Shown here one piece after another: positions 54,259 to 63,151 of a DNA stretch of 64,000 bases. A program made the translations under genes and the position numbers. Origin of the DNA: Allodiplogaster sudhausi (lineage: Eukaryota; Nematoda; Chromadorea; Rhabditida; Diplogasteridae); NCBI GenBank assembly GCA_945643635.1, contig CALZFC010000109.1:1-64000 (forward strand), in the 5' to 3' direction. Each line of letters opens with the position of its first letter. The stretch's first letter is position 1. The notes below the pieces were generated by a model, which saw only the letters and a list, made by a program, of their open reading frames with translations, did no database searches and was not told where the DNA came from.

Positions 54259-54578
54259 TTGTCCATAAGCCGTGTTTATTGTCCATCAGCCGTGTTTATT
54301 GTCCATCTGCCGTGTTTATTGTCCATCTGCCGTGTTAATTGTCCATCAGATGTGTTTATTGTCCATCAGCCGTGTTTATTGTGCATCAGCCGTGTCTATT
54401 TTCTCTCAGCCGTGTTTTTTGTCCATCTACCGTGTTTATTGTCCATCAGCCGTGTCTATTTTCTCTCAGCCGTGTTTATTGTCCATCAGCCGTGTTTATT
54501 GTGGATCAGCCGTGTTTATTGTCCATCAGCCGTGTTTATTGTCCATCTGCCGTGTTTATTGTCCATCTGCCGTGTTAA
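54259..54578 (+). repeat. F module, copy 2
   Basis: It appears identical to copy 1 at an offset of 1,978 bp. The match extends well beyond the module, to about 55,378, which indicates a duplication of more than 1 kb. Confidence 0.85.
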
Positions 54579-54858
54579 TTGTCCATCAGATGTGTTTATT
54601 GTCCATCAGCCGTGTTTATTGTCCATCAGCCGTGTTTATTGTCCATCAGCCGTGTTTATTGTCCATCAGCCGTGTTTTTTGTCCGTCAGCCCTGTTTATT
54701 GTCCATCAGCCGTGTTTATTGTCCATCAGCCGTGTTTATTGTCCATCAGCCGTGTTTATTGTGGATCAGCCGTGTTTATTGTCCATCAGCCGTGTTTATT
54801 GTCCATCTACCGTGTTTATTGTCCATCAGCCGTGTTTATTGTCCATCAGCCGTGTTAA

Positions 54859-56330
54859 TTGTCCATAAGCCGTGTTTATTGTCCATCAGCCGTGTTTATT
54901 GTCCATCTGCCGTGTTTATTGTCCATCTGCCGTGTTAATTGTCCATCAGATGTGTTTATTGTCCATCAGCCGTGTTTATTGTCCATCAGCCGTGTTTATT
55001 GTCCATCAGCCGTGTTTATTGTCCATCAGCCGTGTTTTTTGTCCGTCAGCCCTGTTTATTGTCCATCAGCCGTGTTTATTGTCCATCAGCCGTGTTTATT
55101 GTCCATCAGCCGTGTTTATTGTGCATCAGCCGTGTCTATTTTCTCTCAGCCGTGTTTTTGTCCATCTACCGTGTTTATTGTCCATCAGCCGTGTCTATTT
55201 TCTCTCAGCCGTGTTTATTGTCCATCAGCCGTGTTTATTGTGGATCAGCCGTGTTTATTGTCCATCAGCCGTGTTTATTGTCCATCTGCCGTGTTTATTG
55301 TCCATCTGCCGTGTTTATTGTCCATCAGCCGTGTTTATTGTCCATCAGCCGTGTTTATTGTCCATCAGCCGTGTTTATTGTATATCAGCCGTGTTTATTG
55401 TACATCAGCCGTGTTTATTGTCCATCTGCCGTGTTTATTGTCCATCTACCGTGTTTATTGTCCATCAGCCGTGTTTATTGTCCATCAGCCGTGTTTATTG
55501 TCCATCAGCCGTGTTTATTGTGGATCAGCCGTGTTTATTGTCCATCAGCCGTGTTTATTGTCCATCTACCGTGTTTATTGTCCATCAGCCGTGTTAATTG
55601 TCCATCAGCCGTGTTAATTGTCCATAAGCCGTGTTTATTGTCCATCAGCCGTGTTTATTGTCCATCTGCCGTGTTTATTGTCCATCTGCCGTGTTAATTG
55701 TCCATCAGATGTGTTTATTGTCCATCATTTATTGTCCATCAGCCGTGTTTTTTGTCCGTCAGCCCTGTTTATTGTCCATCAGCCGTGTTTATTGTCCATC
55801 AGCCGTGTTTATTGTCCATCAGCCGTGTTTATTGTGCATCAGCCGTGTCTATTTTCTCTCAGCCGTGTTTTTGTCCATCTACCGTGTTTATTGTCCATCA
55901 GCCGTGTCTATTTTCTCTCAGCCGTGTTTATTGTCCATCAGCCGTGTTTATTGTGGATCAGCCGTGTTTATTGTCCATCAGCCGTGTTTATTGTCCATCT
56001 GCCGTGTTTATTGTCCATCTGCCGTGTTTATTGTCCATCAGCCGTGTTTATTGTCCATCAGCCGTGTTTATTGTCCATCAGCCGTGTTTATTGTATATCA
56101 GCCGTGTTTATTGTACATCAGCCGTGTTTATTGTCCATCTGCCGTGTTTATTGTCCATCTACCGTGTTTATTGTCCATCAGCCGTGTTTATTGTCCATCA
56201 GCCGTGTTTATTGTCCATCAGCCGTGTTTATTGTGGATCAGCCGTGTTTATTGTCCATCAGCCGTGTTTATTGTCCATCTACCGTGTTTATTGTCCATCA
56301 GCCGTGTTAATTGTCCATCAGCCGTGTTAA
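54859..56330 (+). repeat. Tandem duplication of a 759-bp F/C hybrid, second copy shortened
   Basis: Segment 54,859-55,617 (759 bp) is repeated as 55,618-56,330 (713 bp) with the same marker order, including the GTATATCAG and TTGTACATCAG units characteristic of C. The second copy lacks 46 bp at a CCATCATTTATTG joint near 55,727, where unit phase is broken. Confidence 0.75.
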
Positions 56331-56650
56331 TTGTCCATAAGCCGTGTTTATTGTCCATCAGCCGTGTTTATTGTCCATCTGCCGTGTTTATTGTCCATCT
56401 GCCGTGTTAATTGTCCATCAGATGTGTTTATTGTCCATCAGCCGTGTTTATTGTGCATCAGCCGTGTCTATTTTCTCTCAGCCGTGTTTTTTGTCCATCT
56501 ACCGTGTTTATTGTCCATCAGCCGTGTCTATTTTCTCTCAGCCGTGTTTATTGTCCATCAGCCGTGTTTATTGTGGATCAGCCGTGTTTATTGTCCATCA
56601 GCCGTGTTTATTGTCCATCTGCCGTGTTTATTGTCCATCTGCCGTGTTAA
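56331..56650 (+). repeat. F module, copy 3
   Basis: It appears identical to copies 1 and 2, 2,072 bp after copy 2. It follows the F/C hybrid segment at 55,618-56,330. Confidence 0.85.
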
Positions 56651-58088
56651 TTGTCCATCAGATGTGTTTATTGTCCATCAGCCGTGTTTATTGTCCATCA
56701 GCCGTGTTTATTGTCCATCTACCGTGTTTATTGTCCATCAGCCGTGTTTATTGTCCATCAGCCGTGTTTATTGTCCATCAGCCGTGTTTATTGTGGATCA
56801 GCCGTGTTTATTGTCCATCAGCCGTGTTTATTGTCCATCTACCGTGTTTATTGTCCATCAGCCGTGTTTATTGTCCATCAGCCGTGTTAATTGTCCATAA
56901 GCCGTGTTTATTGTCCATCAGCCGTGTTTATTGTCCATCTGCCGTGTTTATTGTCCATCTGCCGTGTTAATTGTCCATCAGATGTGTTTATTGTCCATCA
57001 GCCGTGTTTATTGTCCATCAGCCGTGTTTATTGTCCATCAGCCGTGTTTATTGTCCATCAGCCGTGTTTTTTGTCCGTCAGCCCTGTTTATTGTCCATCA
57101 GCCGTGTTTATTGTCCATCAGCCGTGTTTATTGTCCATCAGCCGTGTTTATTGTGCATCAGCCGTGTCTATTTTCTCTCAGCCGTGTTTTTGTCCATCTA
57201 CCGTGTTTATTGTCCATCAGCCGTGTCTATTTTCTCTCAGCCGTGTTTATTGTCCATCAGCCGTGTTTATTGTGGATCAGCCGTGTTTATTGTCCATCAG
57301 CCGTGTTTATTGTCCATCTGCCGTGTTTATTGTCCATCTGCCGTGTTTATTGTCCATCAGCCGTGTTTATTGTCCATCAGCCGTGTTTATTGTCCATCAG
57401 CCGTGTTTATTGTGGATCAGCCGTGTTTATTGTCCATCAGCCGTGTTTATTGTCCATCTACCGTGTTTATTGTCCATCAGCCGTGTTTATTGTCCATCAG
57501 CCGTGTTAATTGTCCATAAGCCGTGTTTATTGTCCATCAGCCGTGTTTATTGTCCATCTGCCGTGTTTATTGTCCATCTGCCGTGTTAATTGTCCATCAG
57601 ATGTGTTTATTGTCCATCAGCCGTGTTTATTGTCCATCAGCCGTGTTTATTGTCCATCAGCCGTGTTTATTGTCCATCAGCCGTGTTTTTTGTCCGTCAG
57701 CCCTGTTTATTGTCCATCAGCCGTGTTTATTGTCCATCAGCCGTGTTTATTGTCCATCAGCCGTGTTTATTGTGCATCAGCCGTGTCTATTTTCTCTCAG
57801 CCGTGTTTTTGTCCATCTACCGTGTTTATTGTCCATCAGCCGTGTCTATTTTCTCTCAGCCGTGTTTATTGTCCATCAGCCGTGTTTATTGTCCATCAGC
57901 CGTGTTTATTGTCCATCAGCCGTGTTTATTGTCCATCAGCCGTGTTTATTGTCCATCTGCCGTGTTAATTGTCCATCAGATGTGTTTATTGTCCATCAGC
58001 CGTGTTTATTGTCCATCAGCCGTGTTTATTGTCCATCAGCCGTGTTTATTGTCCATCAGCCGTGTTAATTGTCCATCAGCCGTGTTAA

Positions 58089-58433
58089 TTGTCCATAAGC
58101 CGTGTTTATTGTCCATCAGCCGTGTTTATTGTCCATCAGCCGTGTTTTTGGTCCATCTACCGTGTTTATTGTCCATCAGCCGTGTTTATTGTCCATCAGC
58201 TCAGCCGTGTTTATTGTACATCAGCCGTGTTTATTGTCCATCAGCCGTGTTTATTGTCCATCAGCCGTGTTTATTGTCCATCTACCGTGTTTATTGTCCA
58301 TCAGCCGTGTTTATTGTCCATCAGCCGTGTTTATTGTCCATCTACCGTGTTTATTGTCCATCAGCCGTGTTTATTGTCCATCAGCCGTGTTTATTGTCCA
58401 TCAGCCGTGTTTATTGTCCATCAGCCGTGTTAA
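58089..58433 (+). repeat. E module, copy 3 (variant)
   Basis: It begins with CATAAGCC, has a unique GTGTTTTTGGTCCATCTACC unit in place of the GTCCGTCAG unit, then CAGCTCAG with TTGTACATCAG and the paired CATCTACC units. The TTTTTGGTCC unit recurs only near 61,171. Confidence 0.65.
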
Positions 58434-58453
58434 TTGTCCATCAGCCGTGTTAA

Positions 58454-58918
58454 TTGTCCATAAGCCGTGTTTATTGTCCATCAGCCGTGTTTATTGTCCA
58501 TCTGCCGTGTTTATTGTCCATCTGCCGTGTTAATTGTCCATCAGATGTGTTTATTGTCCATCAGCCGTGTTTATTGTCCATCAGCCGTGTTTATTGTCCA
58601 TCAGCCGTGTTTATTGTCCATCAGCCGTGTTTTTTGTCCGTCAGCCCTGTTTATTGTCCATCAGCCGTGTTTATTGTCCATCAGCTCAGCCGTGTTTATT
58701 GTACATCAGCCGTGTTTATTGTCCATCAGCCGTGTTTATTGTCCATCAGCCGTGTTTATTGTCCATCTACCGTGTTTATTGTCCATCAGCCGTGTTTATT
58801 GTCCATCAGCCGTGTTTATTGTCCATCTACCGTGTTTATTGTCCATCAGCCGTGTTTATTGTCCATCAGCCGTGTTTATTGTCCATCAGCCGTGTTTATT
58901 GTCCATCAGCCGTGTTAA
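58454..58918 (+). repeat. E module, copy 4
   Basis: It carries CATAAGCC, CATCTGCC units, TTAATTG, CAGATGTG, TTTTTTGTCCGTCAGCCCTG, CAGCTCAG with TTGTACATCAG and paired CATCTACC units. It has the same internal spacing as the 50,718-51,162 copy plus one extra CATCTGCC unit, and precedes D at 58,919. Confidence 0.7.
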
Positions 58919-59478
58919 TTGTCCATCAGCCGTGTTAATTGTCCATCAGCCGTGTTTATTGTCCATCTACCGTGTTTATTGTCCATCAGCCGTGTTTATT
59001 GTCCATCAGCCGTGTTTATTGTCCATCAGCCCCGTTTATTGTCCATCAGCCGTGTCTATTGTCCATCACCCGTGTTTATTGTCCATCAGCCGTGTTTATT
59101 GTCCATCAGCCGTATTTATTGTCCATCAGCCGTGTTTTTTGTCCGTCAGCCCTGTTTATTGTCCATCAGCCGTGTTTATTGTCCATCAGCCGTGTTTATT
59201 GTGCATCAGCCGTGTTTATTGTCCATCAGCCGTGTTTATTGTCCATCTACCGTGTTTATTGTCCATCAGCCGTGTTTATTGTCCATCAGCCGTGTTTATT
59301 GTCCATCAGCCCCGTTTATTGTCCATCAGCCGTGTTTATTGTCCATCACCCGTGTTTATTGTCCATCAGCCGTGTTTATTGTCCATCACCCGTGTTTATT
59401 GTCCATCAGCCGTGTTTATTGTCCATCACCCGTGTTTATTGTCCATCAGCCGTGTTAATTGTCCATCAGCCGTGTTAA
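58919..59478 (+). repeat. D module, copy 5
   Basis: The marker order and length match the copy at 50,158-50,717. Private changes include GTGTCTATTGTCC near 59,052 and GTATTTATTG near 59,112. The GTCTATTGTCC change is shared with the copy at 61,962, so the two are sister copies. Confidence 0.7.
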
Positions 59479-60157
59479 TTGTCCATCAGCCGTGTTAATT
59501 GTCCATAAGCCGTGTTTATTGTCCATCAGCCGTGTTTATTGTCCATCTGCCGTGTTAATTGTCCATCAGATGTGTTTATTGTCCATCAGCCGTGTTTATT
59601 GTCCATCAGCGGTGTTTGTTGTCCATCAGCCGTGTTTATTGTCCATCAGCCTGTTTTTTGTCCATCAGCCGTGTTTATTGTACATCTGCCGTGTTTATTT
59701 TCTCTCAGCCGTGTTTATTGTCCATCAGCCGTGTTTATTGTCCATCAGCCGTGTTTATTGTCCATCAGCCGTGTTTCTTGTATATCAGCCGTGTTTATTG
59801 TACATCAGCAGTGTTTATTGTCCATCTGCCGTGTTAATTGTCCATCAGCCGTGTTTATTGTATATCAGTCGTGTTTATTGTCCATCAGCCGTATTTATTG
59901 TACATCAGCCGTGTTTATTGTATATCAGCCGTGTTTATTGTACATCAGCCGTGTTTATTGTCCATCTGCCGTGTTTATTGTCCATCTACCGTGTTTATTG
60001 TCCATCAGCCGTGTTTATTGTCCATCAGCCGTGTTTATTGTCCATCAGCCGTGTTTATTGTGGATCAGCCGTGTTTATTGTCCATCAGCCGTGTTTATTG
60101 TCCATCTACCGTGTTTATTGTCCATCAGCCGTGTTTATTGTCCATCAGCCGTGTTAA
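59479..60157 (+). repeat. C module, copy 5, four monomers shorter
   Basis: It is in register with C copy 4, but 80 bp (four units) are missing between the TTTTCTCTCAG unit and the CAGCAGTG unit. Private substitutions include GTTTGTTGTCC, GTTTCTTGTATATCAG, CAGTCGTG and GTATTTATTGTAC. Confidence 0.75.
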
Positions 60158-60477
60158 TTGTCCATAAGCCGTGTTTATTGTCCATCAGCCGTGTTTATTG
60201 TCCATCTGCCGTGTTTATTGTCCATCTGCCGTGTTAATTGTCCATCAGATGTGTTTATTGTCCATCAGCCGTGTTTATTGTGCATCAGCCGTGTCTATTT
60301 TCTCTCAGCCGTGTTTTTTGTCCATCTACCGTGTTTATTGTCCATCAGCCGTGTCTATTTTCTCTCAGCCGTGTTTATTGTCCATCAGCCGTGTTTATTG
60401 TGGATCAGCCGTGTTTATTGTCCATCAGCCGTGTTTATTGTCCATCTGCCGTGTTTATTGTAAATCTGCCGTGTTAA
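60158..60477 (+). repeat. F module, copy 4
   Basis: It matches copies 1-3 except for TTGTAAATCTGCC near 60,460 in place of TTGTCCATCTGCC. As with copy 1, it directly follows a C module, so C-F order is preserved at two places almost 8 kb apart. Confidence 0.85.
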
Positions 60478-61961
60478 TTGTCCATCAGATGTGTTTATTG
60501 TCCATCAGCCGTGTTTATTGTCCATCAGCCGTGTTTATTGTCCATCAGCCGTGTTTATTGTCCATCAGCCGTGTTTTTTGTCCGTCAGCCCTGTTTATTG
60601 TCCATCAGCCGTGTTTATTGTCCATCAGCCGTGTTTATTGTCCATCAGCCGTGTTTATTGTGGATCAGCCGTGTTTATTGTCCATCAGCCGTGTTTATTG
60701 TCCATCAGCCGTGTTTTTTGTCCGTCAGCCCTGTTTATTGTCCATCAGCCGTGTTTATTGTCCATCAGCCGTGTTTATTGTCCATCAGCCGTGTTTATTG
60801 TGCATCAGCCGTGTCTATTTTCTCTCAGCCGTGTTTTTGTCCATCTACCGTGTTTATTGTCCATCAGCCATGTCTATTTTCTCTCAGCCGTGTTTATTGT
60901 CCATCAGCCGTGTTTATTGTCCATCAGCCGTGTTTATTGTCCATCAGCCGTGTTTATTGTCCATCAGCCGTGTTTATTGTCCATCTGCCGTGTTAATTGT
61001 CCATCAGATGTGTTTATTGTCCATCAGCCGTGTTTATTGTCCATCAGCCGTGTTTATTGTCCATCAGCCGTGTTTATTGTCCATCAGCCGTGTTAATTGT
61101 CCATCAGCCGTGTTAATTGTCCATAAGCCGTGTTTATTGTCCATCAGCCGTGTTTATTGTCCATCAGCCGTGTTTTTGGTCCATCTACCGTGTTTATTGT
61201 CCATCAGCCGTGTTTATTGTCCATCAGCTCAGCCGTGTTTATTGTCCATCTGCCGTGTTTATTGTCCATCTGCCGTGTTTATTGTCCATCTGCCGTGTTA
61301 ATTGTCCATCAGCCGTGTTTATTGTCCATCAGCCGTGTTTATTGTCCATCAGCCGTGTTTATTGTCCATCAGCCGTGTTTATTGTCCATCAGCCGTGTTT
61401 TTTGTCCGTCAGCCCTGTTTATTGTCCATCAGCCGTGTTTATTGTCCATCAGCCGTGTTTATTGTCCATCAGCCGTGTTAATTGTCCATCAGCCGTGTTA
61501 ATTGTCCATAAGCCGTGTTTATTGTCCATCAGCCGTGTTTATTGTCCATCTGCCGTGTTTATTGTCCATCTGCCGTGTTAATTGTCCATCAGATGTGTTT
61601 ATTGTCCATCAGCCGTGTTTATTGTCCATCAGCCGTGTTTATTGTCCATCAGCCGTGTTTATTGTCTATCAGCCGTGTTTTTTGTCCGTCAGCCCTGTTT
61701 ATTGTCCATCAGCCGTGTTTATTGTCCATCAGCCGTGTTTATTGTCCATCAGCCGTGTTTATTGTCCATCAGCCGTGTTTATTGTCCATCAGCCGTGTTT
61801 ATTGTCCATCTACCGTGTTTATTGTCCATCAGCCGTGTTTATTGTCCATCAGCCGTGTTTATTGTCCATCTACCGTGTTTATTGTCCATCAGCCGTGTTT
61901 ATTGTCCATCAGCCGTGTTTATTGTCCATCAGCCGTGTTTATTGTCCATCAGCCGTGTTAA

Positions 61962-62501
61962 TTGTCCATCAGCCGTGTTAATTGTCCATCAGCCGTGTTT
62001 ATTGTCCATCTACCGTGTTTATTGTCCATCAGCCGTGTTTATTGTCCATCAGCCGTGTTTATTGTCCATCAGCCCCGTTTATTGTCCATCAGCCGTGTCT
62101 ATTGTCCATCACCCGTGTTTATTGTCCATCAGCCGTGTTTATTGTCCATCAGCCGTGTTTATTGTCCATCAGCCGTGTTTTTTGTCCGTCAGCCCTGTTT
62201 ATTGTCCATCAGCCGTGTTTATTGTCCATCAGCCGTGTTTATTGTGCATCAGCCGTGTTTATTGTCCATCAGCCGTGTTTATTGTCCATCTACCGTGTTT
62301 ATTGTCCATCAGCCGTGTTTATTGTCCATCAGCCGTGTTTATTGTCCATCAGCCCCGTTTATTGTCCATCAGCCGTGTTTATTGTCCATCACCCGTGTTT
62401 ATTGTCCATCAGCCGTGTTTATTGTCCATCACCCGTGTTTATTGTCCATCAGCCGTGTTTATTGTCCATCAGCCGTGTTAATTGTCCATCAGCCGTGTTA
62501 A
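61962..62501 (+). repeat. D module, copy 6
   Basis: It matches the 58,919 copy, including GTGTCTATTGTCC, TTTTTTGTCCGTCAGCCCTG and the CATCACCCG run, 3,043 bp downstream. It leads straight into the terminal C module. Confidence 0.7.
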
Positions 62502-63151
62502 TTGTCCATCAGCCGTGTTAATTGTCCATAAGCCGTGTTTATTGTCCATCTGCCGTGTTAATTGTCCATCAGATGTGTTTATTGTCCATCAGCCGTGTTT
62601 ATTGTCCATCAGCGGTGTTTATTGTCCATCAGCCGTGTTTATTGTCCATCAGCCTGTTTTTTGTCCATCAGCCGTGTTTATTGTACATCTGCCGTGTTTA
62701 TTTTCTCTCAGCCGTGTTTATTGTCCATCAGCCGTGTTTATTGCCCATCTGCCGTGTTAATTGTCCATCAGCCGTGTTTATTGTATATCAGCCGTGTTTA
62801 TTGTCCATCAGCCGTGTTTATTGTCCATCAGCCGTGTTTATTGTCCATCAGCCGTGTTTATTGTATATCAGCCGTGTTTATTGTACATCAGCAGTGTTTA
62901 TTGTCCATCTGCCGTGTTAATTGTCCATCAGCCGTGTTTATTGTATATCAGCCGTGTTTATTGTCCATCAGCCGTATTTATTGTACATCAGCCGTGTTTA
63001 TTGTATATCAGCCGTGTTTATTGTACATCAGCCGTGTTTATTGTCCATCTGCCGTGTTTATTGTCCATCTACCGTGTTTATTGTCCATCAGCCGTGTTTA
63101 TTGTCCATCAGCCGTGTTTATTGTCCATCAGCCGTGTTTATTTTCTCTCAG
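62482..63151 (+). repeat. Terminal C module, truncated at the array edge
   Basis: Landmarks CATAAGCC, CAGATGTG, CAGCGGTG, CAGCCTGTTTTTTG, TTGTACATCTGCC, TTGCCCATCTGCC, GTATATCAG, CAGCAGTG and CATCTACC fall at the same internal distances as in the 51,522-52,280 copy. At 63,141, where copy 4 has a TTGTGGATCAG unit, this copy has TTTTCTCTCAG and then unique sequence. The array therefore stops about 33 monomers into a 38-monomer module. Confidence 0.8.
63134..63151 (+). other. Acceptor-like pyrimidine tract at the satellite/unique junction
   Basis: The last satellite unit reads TTTATTTTCTCTCAG immediately before unique sequence beginning TCAGAAAGCC. A pyrimidine run ending in CAG fits the general eukaryotic 3' splice-site pattern. 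The same variant occurs many times inside the array, so the match may be incidental. Whether it is used cannot be told from sequence alone. Confidence 0.3.

Larger units (their letters stand above)
52281..58088 (+). repeat. 3' domain II: amplified F and F/C modules
   Basis: The CATAAGCC marker recurs at about 52,287, 52,887, 53,506, 54,265, 54,865, 55,624, 56,337, 56,897, 57,516 and 58,095, giving steps of 600, 619, 759, 600, 759, 713, 560, 619 and 579 bp. Each step carries the same ordered set: CATAAGCC, two CATCTGCC units (usually), TTAATTG, CAGATGTG, then either the TTTTCTCTCAG cassette or the GTCCGTCAGCCCTG unit. This is the most regular short-period higher-order structure in the window. 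Confidence 0.85.
1..63151 (+). repeat. 20-bp satellite array, about 3,150 units
   Basis: Head-to-tail copies of GTGTTTATTGTCCATCAGCC fill this interval without interruption by other sequence. The unit is 45% GC and strand-asymmetric (T 8, A 3, C 5, G 4), with one CpG at each unit junction. All copies I read have the same orientation. Recurrent variants are: T-run changes (GTGTTATTG, GTGTTTTATTG, GTGTTTTTTG); TTAATTG; loss of one base giving CATCACCG; CATCTACCG and CATCTGCCG; CAGATGTG; a CTCAG insertion; TTTTCTCTCAG; and, mainly in the 3' part, GTATATCAG, GTGGATCAG, GTCCGTCAG and CATAAGCC. The array is open at the 5' window edge and ends at 63,151. No coding role is supported. The copy number is length divided by 20, not an exact count. 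Confidence 0.98.
58089..63151 (+). repeat. 3' domain III: terminal E-D-C-F and E-D-C modules
   Basis: E-type modules at about 58,089-58,918 are followed by D (58,919-59,478), C (59,479-60,157) and F (60,158-60,477). F-like units then lead to a second E-like/D/C series ending at 63,151. The two D modules are 3,043 bp apart and the CAGCGGTG landmarks of the two C modules are 3,003 bp apart. The terminal C module is truncated by unique sequence. Confidence 0.8.

Noticed and set aside
38851..63030. Pumilio-type UGUANAUA sites in GTATATCAG units
   Set aside because: TTGTATATC differs from the core at the last position, and the units are explained as shared descent of one substitution within C modules.
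1..63151. CRISPR array
   Set aside because: Units are contiguous with no unique spacers, and no cas genes are present.
1..63151. Telomeric repeat
   Set aside because: The unit is 20 bp, is not a G-rich telomere-type motif, and the array ends in unique DNA. A telomere-adjacent position cannot be excluded, but nothing in the sequence shows it.
1..63151. CENP-B box or other centromere motif
   Set aside because: No TTCG...CGGG pattern occurs in the monomer or its common variants. Centromere function cannot be inferred from sequence alone.
1..63151. Hairpin or inverted-repeat structure
   Set aside because: The monomer has no useful self-complementarity and all units share one orientation, so no stem of note forms within or between units.
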